From Methylocella silvestris (GTDB taxonomy: Bacteria; Pseudomonadota; Alphaproteobacteria; Rhizobiales; Beijerinckiaceae): a DNA stretch of 64,000 bases. The translations under genes and the position numbers were made by a program. A model generated the notes under the pieces. That model saw only the letters and a list, made by a program, of their open reading frames with translations, did not search any database and was not told the origin of the DNA. How positions within the stretch are numbered: position 1 is the stretch's first letter; each line of letters opens with the position of its first letter. Positions 53,811-63,221 of this stretch are shown piece by piece. The stretch lies in assembly GCF_002891535.1 (NCBI RefSeq), contig NZ_PDZR01000001.1:124001-188000 (forward strand). Reading direction: 5' to 3'.

Positions 53811-56800
53811 ATGATTTCGTCGATTTTCGTCGACAGGCCGCGGTTTGCAATCGTCATCGCGCTCGTCACCATGGTCGCGGGCCTCGTCTCGCTGCTGTCG
53901 ATTCCCATAGCGCAATATCCTGATATCGTGCCGCCGCAGGTCTCGGTGTCGACCTTTTACCCGGGCGGCTCGGCGGCGGTCGTTGAATCGACCATCGCGC
54001 AGCCGCTTGAAAGCCAGGTCGTCGGCGTCGACAAGGCGATCTATATGAAGAGCGTCAGCGGCAATGACGGCAGCTATTCGCTGCTCGTCTCCTTTGAGCT
54101 TGGCACAGATCCAGACATCAACACCGTCAACGTCAACAACAGGGTGCAGGTTGCGCTGTCGAAACTGCCGGAGGACGTCCAGCGGCAGGGCGTGACGGTC
54201 AAGAAGCAATCCTCGGCGCTGCTCGGCGTCATCGCGCTCTATTCCCCGAAGGGGACGCATGACGGGCTTTTCATCTCCAATTACACGACGATCAATCTCC
54301 TTGACGACATCAGGAGCACGGCCGGCGTCGGCGACGCGAAGCTTTTCGCGGCTCAGGATTATTCGATCCGGGTCTGGGTGCAGACAGACCGCCTGACCGG
54401 CCTTGGCCTCACCTCGGCCGACCTCATCGCCGCCATCAAGAGCCAGAATGTTCAAGCCGCCGTCGGACGCATCGGCGCACGCCCCATCTCCGACGATCAG
54501 CAATTGCAGCTGAACATCGAAACCAAGGGGCGTCTGTCTTCGATCGACGATTTCAACAAAATTATCATAAGGACCAACGCCGACGGTTCGGTGCTGCGAC
54601 TTTCCGATGTCGCGCGGATTGAACTTGGCGCCGCCAATCTCGATCGCGACACGCGCCTCAACGGCGCTCCGGCGACGCTGATCGGCGTCTACCAGGCCCC
54701 CGGCGCCAACGCGCTTCAGACGCTCGCCGCGGTCAAGAAGCGCCTCGCCGACGCCGCCGAACGCTTTCCCGACGATCTCGCCTGGAAAGTCACCTACGAT
54801 CCGACGGTGTTCGTTTCGGCGACGATCAAGGTCGTCGAGCACACGCTCATCGAGGCTTTCATCCTTGTCGTGCTCGTCGTCTTTCTCTTCCTCGGCAGCC
54901 TGCGGGCGACGCTGATCCCGACCATCGCCGTGCCGGTCAGCCTGATCGGCACATTCGTCGTCTTGAACGCCATCGGCTATTCGGCCAATACCGTCTCGCT
55001 GCTCGCCCTGATCCTGGCGATCGGCATCGTCGTCGACGACGCCATCGTCGTCGTTGAAGCGGTCGAAGCGAAAATGGAGAGCAAGCCGGAATTGACGCCG
55101 GCGCAGGCGACCAAAGAGGCGATGGCGGAGATCACCGCGCCAATTATCGCCATTACGCTGGTGCTGCTGTCGGTGTTCGTGCCGGTGGCGTTCCTGCCCG
55201 GCATCACGGGCGAGTTGTTCCGCCAGTTCGCGGTCACCGTCGCGACCGCTATGGCGCTTTCCGCGATCAATGCTCTGACGCTGTCGCCGGCGCTTTGCGC
55301 GATCCTTCTAAAACCTCATCACGGCCCGCGCCGCGGCCCGATCGGCGCAGTGATGCGCGGCATCGATCATGTGCGCGACGCCTATGGCGCGGTAGTGGCG
55401 CGGCTGGTGCGCCTGTCGATTATCGGATTGGCGATGGTCGCCGTTTCGGTCGTCGGCATCCTCGCGCTGAACAAGATCACGCCGACCGGATTTCTACCCG
55501 AAGAAGATCAGGGCGCTTTTTTCGTCGTGGTCCAATTGCCGGACGCGGCCTCGATTGGCCGCACCGGCGAGGCGGTCGGTCAAGTCGAGGAGATCTTGAA
55601 GCAGGAAAGCGCGATCTCCGATTATTCCGCGATCATCGGCCTCAATTTCATCGACAATTATTCGCAGCCCAACGCCGCCTTTGTGATCGTTTCGCTGAAG
55701 CCATTCGACGAGCGCAAGGATAAAGCGGATTCGGCTACGGGGATCATTGAACGGCTCGGCCCCAAGCTTGCTGGCGTGAGGGGAGCCAAAGCGATCCCGC
55801 TCGGCCTGCCTCCGATCATCGGTCTTGGCAGCGGCGGCGGCTTCAGCTACGTGCTGAAGGCGTTGAACAGCAGCGATCCGAAAGCGCTGGCGCGGGTACT
55901 GCGCGGCCTTCTCGTCGCCGCCAATCAGGACCCGCAGCTCTCGCGGGTGTTCAGCACGTTCTCGGCCAGCAATCCGTCAATCTATCTCGACATTGATCGC
56001 GACAAGGCCAAAATCCTCGGCGTCGAGATCAGCGATATTTTCCAGGCGTTGCAGACGTCGCTCGGCGGCTCCTACATTAACGACGTGAACCTGTTTGGGC
56101 GCACCTGGCAGGTGCAGGCGCAGGCGGAAGCGACCGACCGCAAAAGCATCGACGACATCAACCGCATCAACGTCCGCAGCAAGGACGGCAAGATGATCGC
56201 GCTACGCAGCCTCGTCGAGACGAAGATCGCCATCGGCCCGCAGGCGCTGATCCGCTACAACAACCGTCTCGCCGTGACGGTGCAGGGCGCGCCGGCGCCG
56301 GGGGTTTCATCCGGCCAGGCGCTGAACGCCATGGAGGCCGTGGCGGCCAAGGCGTTGCCCTCCGGCTACAGCGGCGAGTGGACCGACATTTCGTTTCAGG
56401 AGAAACGCGCCGAAGGCAAGATGGGCGCGATCCTCGGCTTCGCTGTGTTGTTCGCCTTCCTGTTCCTCGTGGCGCTCTATGAGAGCTTTACGATCCCCGT
56501 TCCGGTGCTGCTCTCGGTCACGATCGGCATCCTCGGCGCTTTCGCGGCGATCCTCGTCGCTCATCTGACCCTCGATCTTTATGGCCAGATCGGCATCATC
56601 GTTTTGATTGGCCTTGCCGCCAAGAACGGCATCCTCATCGTCGAATTCGCCAAGGAGCGGCGCGAGCATGGCGTTCCCCTGCTCGAGGCGGCGACGGAGG
56701 GCGCGCGGCTGCGTTTCCGGCCGGTCATGATGACGTCTTTCGCCTTCATTCTCGGCCTCGCGCCGCTGGTGTTCGGCAGCGGCGCCGCAATGCTGGCGCG

Positions 56801-56960
56801 GCGCAACGTCTCGACGCCGGTGTTCGGCGGCATGATCGCGGCATCCTTCATCGGCATTTTTGCCATTCCTGCGCTGTATGTCCTGTTTCAAGGGCTGCGC
56901 GAACGCATCAAGGGCGGCTTCGGCAAGAAGAGCGCCGCGCCGGCCGAAGCTGCCAAATAG
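53811..56960 (+). CDS. RND family multidrug efflux pump (AcrB/MexB type)
   Basis: The 1049-residue inner-membrane pump exports hydrophobic compounds with proton motive force. It begins [23 protein letters not shown], has two repeats of six membrane helices with large periplasmic loops, the TM4 aspartate pair in [15 protein letters not shown] (about residue 408), [15 protein letters not shown]-like segment [16 protein letters not shown] and the final helices with [23 protein letters not shown]. It follows the adaptor by 3 bases; no outer-membrane TolC/OprM gene follows. Substrates cannot be told from sequence. Confidence 0.95.
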   Translation: MISSIFVDRPRFAIVIALVTMVAGLVSLLSIPIAQYPDIVPPQVSVSTFYPGGSAAVVESTIAQPLESQVVGVDKAIYMKSVSGNDGSYSLLVSFELGTDPDINTVNVNNRVQVALSKLPEDVQRQGVTVKKQSSALLGVIALYSPKGTHDGLFISNYTTINLLDDIRSTAGVGDAKLFAAQDYSIRVWVQTDRLTGLGLTSADLIAAIKSQNVQAAVGRIGARPISDDQQLQLNIETKGRLSSIDDFNKIIIRTNADGSVLRLSDVARIELGAANLDRDTRLNGAPATLIGVYQAPGANALQTLAAVKKRLADAAERFPDDLAWKVTYDPTVFVSATIKVVEHTLIEAFILVVLVVFLFLGSLRATLIPTIAVPVSLIGTFVVLNAIGYSANTVSLLALILAIGIVVDDAIVVVEAVEAKMESKPELTPAQATKEAMAEITAPIIAITLVLLSVFVPVAFLPGITGELFRQFAVTVATAMALSAINALTLSPALCAILLKPHHGPRRGPIGAVMRGIDHVRDAYGAVVARLVRLSIIGLAMVAVSVVGILALNKITPTGFLPEEDQGAFFVVVQLPDAASIGRTGEAVGQVEEILKQESAISDYSAIIGLNFIDNYSQPNAAFVIVSLKPFDERKDKADSATGIIERLGPKLAGVRGAKAIPLGLPPIIGLGSGGGFSYVLKALNSSDPKALARVLRGLLVAANQDPQLSRVFSTFSASNPSIYLDIDRDKAKILGVEISDIFQALQTSLGGSYINDVNLFGRTWQVQAQAEATDRKSIDDINRINVRSKDGKMIALRSLVETKIAIGPQALIRYNNRLAVTVQGAPAPGVSSGQALNAMEAVAAKALPSGYSGEWTDISFQEKRAEGKMGAILGFAVLFAFLFLVALYESFTIPVPVLLSVTIGILGAFAAILVAHLTLDLYGQIGIIVLIGLAAKNGILIVEFAKERREHGVPLLEAATEGARLRFRPVMMTSFAFILGLAPLVFGSGAAMLARRNVSTPVFGGMIAASFIGIFAIPALYVLFQGLRERIKGGFGKKSAAPAEAAK

Positions 56961-56999
56961 CCGCCGGCATTTTCTGGCGGCAAGCAGGGGGAATGCGAA

Positions 57000-57431
57000 A
57001 TGACCACTGACGCCGACATGAAAGCAGCGATACGGTCCGGCTATGCTGCGCGTCTTGCGGAAGACGTGCCGAAGATGCTGTCCTTTTTCACGGAGGACGC
57101 GGAATTTGCGTTTAACGTCGAGGGCCTGAACCTGACCGGCGACGGCGCGCCGGTTCGCGGCCGCAAGGCGCTGGAGGCGATTTTCACCGCTCTTGTCGCC
57201 GCCTTCAAGATTGATGATTGGACCGAAATCAGCTTGATGGCAGAGGGCGACCAAGCTGTGCTGCACTGGCGGGCGAGGGTGAAAAGCACAAAGACCGGCG
57301 CCTCAAGCCTGTTCGACGTGGTCGACCTGGTGACCTTCCGCGACGGCCTTTTCGCCTCGCTGTACCAACATACCGACACCGCGAAACTGGCGGCGATCGC
57401 GGGGCCGGGCGCGCTGTTGGCTTCGGCTTAG
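57000..57431 (+). CDS. NTF2-like (SnoaL-type) protein
   Basis: A 143-residue protein with an NTF2/SnoaL-like cone fold pattern: helical start DADMKAAIRSGYAARLAEDVPKMLSFFTEDAEFAFNVEG, RGRKALEAIFTALVAAFKIDDWTEISLMAEGDQAVLHWRARVKS and ending VVDLVTFRDGLFASLYQHTDTAKLA. Such proteins may be isomerases, hydrolases or small-ligand binders; the function is unknown. A GGGGGAA sequence precedes the ATG at 57000, 39 bases after the pump stop, so co-transcription with the efflux genes is likely. It is convergent with the encapsulin gene, 14 bases apart. Confidence 0.82.
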   Translation: MTTDADMKAAIRSGYAARLAEDVPKMLSFFTEDAEFAFNVEGLNLTGDGAPVRGRKALEAIFTALVAAFKIDDWTEISLMAEGDQAVLHWRARVKSTKTGASSLFDVVDLVTFRDGLFASLYQHTDTAKLAAIAGPGALLASA

Positions 57432-57445
57432 CCCGAGGGCCGCCG

Positions 57446-58252
57446 TCAACTCGCTGGCGGCGCGAGCGCGACGGCGGCCTCGCTCGTCAAATAGCGGAAG
57501 GTGAAGCTTTCCTGAAGATACAGCTGAACGGTGTCCGTCGTATGGCTGAGATAGCCGATCGCGACGTCCTGGCCGAGCGTCAGTTCGAAATCGCCGCCGC
57601 GCGTCGTCAGCACGAAGGCCCCGGCGATCGCCGGCGCCCAGAAGATCTGATCCTCGACCAACCGCTTGACGTGCTCCAGCACCGGGTAGCCGTGATCGCT
57701 GGTCTCGGCCAGCGCGGTATAGGCCTCTGCGCCGAACAGGACGGCATAAGGGCCATTGACGCCGACGAGGCGCAATTGGCTCAAGGCGTGCGCGATGGCG
57801 TCGGGGTAATCGCGGACGTCGGCCGGGAGCGTCATGATCGGATTGCTGGTTCCCTGCCGCACGCCCGTAATGGCCGCGTCCGCATAACCGTCGAAAATCG
57901 CCCTGTCTTCGGCGAAAGCGATGGTCTTTGCCGCATCCTTGGCGGGCTGCCAGTCGGAATCGTTCGCGCCGCGTTCGACGTCGTCGATGGCAGCGCGCGA
58001 GAGTTCGAAGGGGACGCGCAATTCGACCAGCGGCTTCACTTCGCGCTGGCGCGCCAGCACGCCCTCGGCCGGAGCATTTATAGTCCGAAGATGGCCCGTG
58101 CCCACGGCCGAAAGCGCGACGCCGCCGGTCTGCGGCATGTCGACGACTCGCCGGCCCGCGAGGTACCGCTTGAGCGTACGGGTCGTCTCCTCTTCGATCT
58201 GAGCCCATGCGGCGTCGGAAATTGGCGCGAGCTCGCGATGAAGATTATTCAT
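57446..58252 (-). CDS. Family 1 encapsulin shell protein
   Basis: This 268-residue protein is a family 1 encapsulin (formerly linocin M18/CFP29), which has an HK97-like fold and assembles into an icosahedral shell around cargo enzymes. The N-terminal MNNLHRELAPISDAAWAQIE and TLKRYLAGRRVVD, the middle RAAIDDVERGANDSDWQPA, SNPIMTLPADVRDYPDAI and GPYAVLFGAEAYTALAETSDHGYPV, and the C-terminal TRGGDFELTLGQDVAIGYLSHTTDTVQLYLQESFTFRYLT match the family. The ATG at 58252 lies inside the end of the peroxidase gene with an AGGAGA site 8 bases upstream; a longer frame to 58597 is only antisense-free overlap. It is the shell gene of a cargo-first operon. Confidence 0.95.
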   Translation of the reverse strand: MNNLHRELAPISDAAWAQIEEETTRTLKRYLAGRRVVDMPQTGGVALSAVGTGHLRTINAPAEGVLARQREVKPLVELRVPFELSRAAIDDVERGANDSDWQPAKDAAKTIAFAEDRAIFDGYADAAITGVRQGTSNPIMTLPADVRDYPDAIAHALSQLRLVGVNGPYAVLFGAEAYTALAETSDHGYPVLEHVKRLVEDQIFWAPAIAGAFVLTTRGGDFELTLGQDVAIGYLSHTTDTVQLYLQESFTFRYLTSEAAVALAPPAS

Positions 58253-59333
58253 GCCGTTTATCTCCTTTGAGGGAACCGATGGCGAGGGTCTCGTTTTTTG
58301 CCAGCGGGGCGGATTGTGCGGGCGCCGCCGGCGCGGGAGCCGCCGCCTCATCCGCCACATTTTCCAGAAATGTCGCGGAGGGGACGAAAAACAAATTGCC
58401 CGTGACCGGCCGGCTGAAGTCGAGCAGCTTGTCGTAATTGCCAGGCGGACGGCCGATGAACATATTCTCCAGCATCTGCTCGATGGTGCGCGGCGAGCGG
58501 CTGTAGCCGATGAAATAGGTGCCGAATTCGCCCTGCGCCGGGCTCCCGAACGGCATGTTGGCGCGCAGGATCTTGATCTCCTTGCCGCCCTCTTCAATGA
58601 TCGTCAGCGAGGCGTGCGCCCAGCTTGGCTTGACGCTTTCATCGAGTTCGACGTCGGACAGTTTTTTGCGGCCGACGATGAGCTCCTGCATTTCCGTCGG
58701 CACCGCATTCCACGCCTTCATGTCATGCAGATATTTTTGCACGATGACATAGCTCCCGCCGGCGAAGTTTTCGTCTTCCGCTCCAATGAGGGCGGCCTCC
58801 ACGGCGGCGGCGGCGGCCGGGTTTTCGGTTCCGTCGACAAAGCCGAGCAGATCGCGATCATCGAAGTAGCGAAAGCCTTGCGCCTCATCGACGGGCGAAG
58901 TGAATTTGCCGATGCGCTCCATGATCTGCGCGCCGAGTTCAAAACAAAGATCCATGCGGCTGGCGCGTATGTGAAACAGAATGTCGCCCGGGGTCGCTAT
59001 GGCCGTGCGGCCCTCGGAGCGGATCTCGCGGAAGGGATGCAGCTCGAGAGGGCGGGGCGCGTCAAAAAGCGCGTCCCAGGCCTCGGAGCCAAATCCGATG
59101 ATGCAGGACAGGCCGCCTTCGATATTGCGAAAGCCGACCGCGCGGATCAGTCCGGAAAGATCGCCGCAAAATGCGCGCAGCCCGGCCCGGCTCTCCTCAC
59201 CGGGAGTGATCGCCACGACCATGAAGATGGCGGCCGGAGTGAGGGGGGCGACGACCGGCTGCGGAATCGGGGGCGGGGAGGTCTCACCTGACGCCGCCGC
59301 GCTCATGCCGCCAAGCTTGTCTTCCTTGAACAC
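58245..59333 (-). CDS. DyP-type peroxidase, encapsulin cargo
   Basis: A haem peroxidase of the dye-decolourising family. The 362-residue protein has the distal motif GFVDGTENP (residues 164-172, with the catalytic aspartate), the probable proximal haem ligand His240 (SWAHASL) and the distal arginine Arg257 (ILRANMPFG), as in class P/B DyPs. Beyond the catalytic domain an Ala/Pro linker and targeting peptide TLAIGSLKG direct it into the encapsulin. Its stop overlaps the encapsulin ATG by 8 bases. The GTG at 59333 is used; ATG at 59306 (MSAAASGETS) is equally plausible. The unusual Ala/Pro-rich N-terminal ~25 residues precede the fold. Confidence 0.95.
   Translation of the reverse strand: MFKEDKLGGMSAAASGETSPPPIPQPVVAPLTPAAIFMVVAITPGEESRAGLRAFCGDLSGLIRAVGFRNIEGGLSCIIGFGSEAWDALFDAPRPLELHPFREIRSEGRTAIATPGDILFHIRASRMDLCFELGAQIMERIGKFTSPVDEAQGFRYFDDRDLLGFVDGTENPAAAAAVEAALIGAEDENFAGGSYVIVQKYLHDMKAWNAVPTEMQELIVGRKKLSDVELDESVKPSWAHASLTIIEEGGKEIKILRANMPFGSPAQGEFGTYFIGYSRSPRTIEQMLENMFIGRPPGNYDKLLDFSRPVTGNLFFVPSATFLENVADEAAAPAPAAPAQSAPLAKNETLAIGSLKGDKRHE
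58261..58268 (-). promoter_or_regulatory. Encapsulin ribosome-binding site inside peroxidase coding sequence
   Basis: Minus-strand AAAGGAGA, 8-9 bases before the encapsulin ATG at 58252. These same bases encode Lys-Gly-Asp just after the targeting motif of the peroxidase, so shell and cargo translation are physically linked. Confidence 0.8.
58263..58289 (-). other. Encapsulin targeting peptide of the DyP peroxidase
   Basis: Codons for TLAIGSLKG (residues 349-357), which match the targeting peptide known from DyP cargo of actinobacterial encapsulins (consensus about SLxIGSLKG). It follows an Ala/Pro-rich linker (residues ~329-344), the usual arrangement for cargo loading. Confidence 0.9.
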
Positions 59334-59658
59334 GAATCGCGATCTCCACGCCAGAGTTTGAAACCGCGCCGGAACGGCGGGTTTGCGCGCCGACGCCGCA
59401 TAGCCGGACTAGCCCGGCGCCGCCCGCAATGAGGAAAGGGGCCGCGGACAATACGTTGGACCAGGCTCATCGCCTCGATCGCAGCCAAGTCGCATAATCA
59501 TGCATCATAAAGCAAGGGTAAAGCTCTTGCCGACCCCCGCTGCGCGGAGGTAGGGGCGTTTTGCCGCCCCTCCTTGCCCGCCGGCCGTGCGGCCGCTCGC
59601 ACCAGGAGCGCAATACGGCATGTGCAGGAACAACCCCGCTCCGCGTTTGACGGGCCGG
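59334..59658. other. Intergenic region upstream of the DyP-encapsulin operon
   Basis: About 325 bases between the peroxidase start and the stop of the hybrid kinase, both minus-strand. It should hold the promoter of the nanocompartment operon; AT-richer DNA occurs at about 59490-59525. I see no conserved operator that I can name and no gene. Confidence 0.6.
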
Positions 59659-62370
59659 TCAAATGGCCTCGACGCGATCCAGAAAGGAGGACAATTTGGC
59701 CACCCATTTTCGCGACGCCGGGATGTCGGCGCTTTCGGCCGCCTGTTGAAGGCCGGCGCCGATGTCGGTAATGGCCGGGAATCCGAATGCGCCGCCCGAC
59801 CCCCTCATATTGTGCCCAAGGATCGTAACGGCCTCGAAGTCAGCGCGATCGAGGGCCTCATCCATCGCAAGGACATTCTGCCGACAATTTTTCAGATAGG
59901 CGGGGGTGCGTTGCGCTATTTTTCGATTGGCCCGGGAGGTCGTCTCCGGCGGTTCGCCATCCTTTTGCGACGCCGGCGTCGCAGTTACGGAATAGTCCTT
60001 TATCGCTTGCAGAAGCACGTTCTGCTTGATTGGTTTGGTCAAATAGGCCGTGCATCCTGACGCGAGGCAGACCTCCCGATCGCCCTTCAGGGCGGAGGCC
60101 GTTACGGCGATGATCGGCGTCGGGCGCCGGTTATTCGCCTTCTCCCACGCGCGGATGGTTCGTGTCGCGGTCAAGCCGTCCATGACCGGCATTTGCCGGT
60201 CCATCAGGACAAGGTCGTATTGGCCCGCCATAAACATCTGGCAGGCGACTGCTCCAGTCTCGGCGACGTCGATCAGGTAGGGCGTATCCTCGAGATAAGC
60301 GAGCGCGATCGTGCAATTGTCGGGCGAGTCCTCGGCGAGAAGGATTCGCAGCGGGGGCAGCGGCGCCTCCGCTCCGGCGCCGACGGGCGCGGCCGCCGGC
60401 CGGTTGGCTTCGCGCCAGACCTCAAATGGCACGGCAAAGCCGAAAACGCTCCCCTTCCCGACTTCGCTTTCAACCCAGACGCGCCCGCCCATCAACTCGA
60501 TGAGCCGCTTTGAAATCGTGAGACCCAGCCCCGATCCTCCAAACCGGCGCGTGGTGGATGAATCGGCCTGAGTGAAGCTGTCAAACACATGACCCAGTTT
60601 CGCGCGCGGAATGCCAATGCCGGTGTCCGAGACGGTGAACCGCAAGGCGGTCGGAACCGAGCAGTCTCCATCCAGCTCGACCTTCAAGGACACCTCTCCT
60701 GCCGGCGTGAACTTGATGGCGTTGCCAAGCAGATTGAGGAGCACTTGCCGCAAGCGCGTCGGGTCGCCGACGAGGCTATTGGCGACCCCCGGCGCGATTT
60801 CGCACAACAGAGTTAGCGCTTTTTCGTGGGCCCGGGGCGCCACCATCTCGATTATCTTCTCGAGATGGTCGCTCAACGAAAAGCCGGTTCGTTCAAGGTC
60901 GAGCTGAGAGGCCTCGACCTTGGAGAGGTCGAGTATGTCATTGATGAGGTTCAGCAGATTGTCGCCGGAACGGCGGAAGATCTGCACGTATTTGTCTTGT
61001 TCAGGAGAGAGGGTGGTCTTTGCGAGCAGGTCCGCGATCCCCATGATCGCATTCATGGGCGTTCGGATCTCATGGCTCATGCTGGCAAGAAACTCCGATT
61101 TGGCCCTGCTCGCGCTTTCTGCGTCGGCCTTGGCCTGCTGCAGCTCCACCTCCACACGTTTGCGTTCCGTGACGTCGCGAGCCGCGGCGAAGACCCCCTG
61201 CAGCGTGCGGCTCCGGTCGTAAAAGGTCGTGGCGTTATAGGACACGACGGTCTGCTTGCCATCGCGGGCGCGCGCCGTGAGCTCATAGTCGGTCACTGAA
61301 TTTTCACTCAGCACGCGTTGGATTCCCGCTTCCGCCCGCTTCGGATCGGTGAAGCAGTCCTTGAACGGCGCCCCGATCAGCTCGTCCCGGGTGCGGCCGG
61401 TGAGAGCCTCGGTCTGCTTGTTGACGTCGGTGATGACGCCGGCGGGGTCGATCGTCATCAGGGCGTCGATGTTCGATTCGATCAACGAGCGGGTATAGAA
61501 TTGCTGATCGCGCAAACGCTGATCGGACTTCTTTTGCTCTTCCTCGACCAATTTGCGCGCGGTGTTGTCCGTGCCGATCAACAGATATCCGATGATCGCG
61601 CCCTGCGCGTCGCGCAGCGCCGTGACTGACACAACCGCCGGAAAGCGCGTTCCATCCTTGCGGATATAGGTCAGCTCGTAAATGTCCTCGATTCCACGCG
61701 AGGCCTTGAATACCAGGGCCTCAAATCCCGGTTCGATCGCGGTCGCGAGCTCGACGCTCAAGGCCAGAGCGCGCGCGATGAGCTCCTGCGGATCAGAGAT
61801 GTCGGCCGGCGTAATTCTGTTCATCACTTCGGCGGCCGCGTAGCCGAGCATGCGTTCAGCGCCAACATTGAAGATCTGGATCACGCCGCGGGCGTCCGTC
61901 GCGATGCTGGAAAAATTGGCGCTGTTGAAGATCGCGCTCTGTAGGGCGCCTGCCTTGAGCAGCGCCTCTTCGGCCTCCTTACGGGCGGTATTGTCGGTGC
62001 CGATGAGAAGGTATCCGATGACGGCGCCCTGCGCGTCGCGCAGCGCCGTGACGGATACGACCGCAGGAAAGCGGCTGCCATCCTTGCGGATATAAGTCAG
62101 CTCATAAATGTCCTCGATCCCACGGGAGGCCTTGAACACCAGGGCCTCGAAGCCCGGCGTGATGGAGGTCGCAAGCTCTGCGCTCAAGGCCTCGGCGCGC
62201 GCGATCAACTCCAGAGGATCGGAGATGTCGGCCGGGGTGATCTTGTTCATCACTTCAGCGGCGGCATAGCCCAGCATCCGCTCGGCGCCGACGTTAAAGA
62301 TCTGAATCACGCCTTTGGCGTCGGTGGCTATGCTGGAAAAATTTGCGCTGTTGAAGATCGCGCTCTGCAA
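59659..62370 (-). CDS. Hybrid sensor histidine kinase (PAS-PAS-PAS-HisKA-HATPase-REC-Hpt)
   Basis: A 903-residue membrane-free hybrid kinase. PAS domains lie at about residues 1-130, 143-272 and 292-405; the first two are an almost identical tandem copy with a 142-residue period. Then come HisKA with His433 in ASMSHEIRTPMNA, the HATPase boxes (NLLGNAIKFTPAGEV, VSDTGIGIP, FGGSGLGLTIS), a receiver with Asp724 in LVLMDRQMPVMDG and a C-terminal Hpt with His853 in GHNMRGSGGAFGF. The start is a problem: the frame begins with TTG at 62370 inside the first PAS, without a ribosome-binding site close by. An upstream frame continues to a stop at 62485-62487, but offers no ATG, GTG or TTG. Confidence 0.9.
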   Translation of the reverse strand: MQSAIFNSANFSSIATDAKGVIQIFNVGAERMLGYAAAEVMNKITPADISDPLELIARAEALSAELATSITPGFEALVFKASRGIEDIYELTYIRKDGSRFPAVVSVTALRDAQGAVIGYLLIGTDNTARKEAEEALLKAGALQSAIFNSANFSSIATDARGVIQIFNVGAERMLGYAAAEVMNRITPADISDPQELIARALALSVELATAIEPGFEALVFKASRGIEDIYELTYIRKDGTRFPAVVSVTALRDAQGAIIGYLLIGTDNTARKLVEEEQKKSDQRLRDQQFYTRSLIESNIDALMTIDPAGVITDVNKQTEALTGRTRDELIGAPFKDCFTDPKRAEAGIQRVLSENSVTDYELTARARDGKQTVVSYNATTFYDRSRTLQGVFAAARDVTERKRVEVELQQAKADAESASRAKSEFLASMSHEIRTPMNAIMGIADLLAKTTLSPEQDKYVQIFRRSGDNLLNLINDILDLSKVEASQLDLERTGFSLSDHLEKIIEMVAPRAHEKALTLLCEIAPGVANSLVGDPTRLRQVLLNLLGNAIKFTPAGEVSLKVELDGDCSVPTALRFTVSDTGIGIPRAKLGHVFDSFTQADSSTTRRFGGSGLGLTISKRLIELMGGRVWVESEVGKGSVFGFAVPFEVWREANRPAAAPVGAGAEAPLPPLRILLAEDSPDNCTIALAYLEDTPYLIDVAETGAVACQMFMAGQYDLVLMDRQMPVMDGLTATRTIRAWEKANNRRPTPIIAVTASALKGDREVCLASGCTAYLTKPIKQNVLLQAIKDYSVTATPASQKDGEPPETTSRANRKIAQRTPAYLKNCRQNVLAMDEALDRADFEAVTILGHNMRGSGGAFGFPAITDIGAGLQQAAESADIPASRKWVAKLSSFLDRVEAI

Positions 62371-62544
62371 GGCGCCCGTCTTGACAATCGACTCCTCCGT
62401 CTCGTGACGCGCCGCCTTGTCGGGAGACTGGGGGAGCAGTTTCTTCGTGTGCTTATCCGCCGGAAAATCTGGGCATCTGGCTTTTTAATATTTCAACCAA
62501 TCAGGATCCCACACTTTATCATTCGGAATCGGTCACGAAGGAAA

Positions 62545-62907
62545 TCAGTGAAAAAGCTCCCCGATCGAATGTTCGAGTTGAGCGGGAGAATAGGGCTTCT
62601 GAATGAATTGGCCGCCGCCAACGAACAATTCCGTCATCTCGGCGGACAGGCTGCTGCCCGACGTGTAGAGCACTCGCAATCCGGGCTGAAGCCTGATCGC
62701 CTGATTGGCGACGTCGTATCCGCCGAACGTCAAGGTCTTGAGGCGAATATCGACAAAGAGCGCGTCGATTTGCTTGGTCCCCGACAGGTGCAATAGCGCG
62801 CTGGCGAGGTCGCTGGCGAGGAGGATCGTGTGGCCCAGATCCTCCATCGTCCACTCGGCGCTCTGGCGAATGAACATCTCATCCTCGACGATGAGAATGA
62901 TGGCCAT
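62545..62907 (-). CDS. Single-domain response regulator
   Basis: A 120-residue receiver domain: ILIVEDEMFIRQ at the N-terminus, phospho-accepting aspartate in IDALFVDIRLK, the TSGS switch (RVLYTSGSSLS) and QKPYSPAQL with the conserved lysine. It is upstream of the hybrid kinase on the same strand, 174 bases apart, and is probably its partner or shares its transcript. The ATG at 62907 is used. Confidence 0.9.
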   Translation of the reverse strand: MAIILIVEDEMFIRQSAEWTMEDLGHTILLASDLASALLHLSGTKQIDALFVDIRLKTLTFGGYDVANQAIRLQPGLRVLYTSGSSLSAEMTELFVGGGQFIQKPYSPAQLEHSIGELFH

Positions 62908-63221
62908 CAGAGCGTCAGCGGCTGAGAATTAGGCACTTAGCAAAGCCCCTTTGCGCCGCTTCTTTACTTCTGGCGCCTAACGTAATCCCCGTTGGCGGGG
63001 ATAGTTCCCTGAGGGTCAGATCTTTCTCTCGTCGAATAGCGCCTTCTGCGTTTCTTTCTTTTGATTCGACCTGCACCTTCCTTCGGCCTGACGCCCTAAA
63101 CGCCCCGACGACGCCAGGATGGGGGAAATCTTTGGCAAGGAGGCGGCGAACCGGGCGCCGCGCTGCGTCGCTGAACTCAATGACCGACCTTATCGACGAG
63201 ATGATCTTGTTGCATGTTATT
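62908..63221. other. Intergenic region between TetR gene end and receiver gene start
   Basis: About 314 bases. It should contain the promoter for the receiver and kinase genes. I recognise no gene or RNA. Confidence 0.6.
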
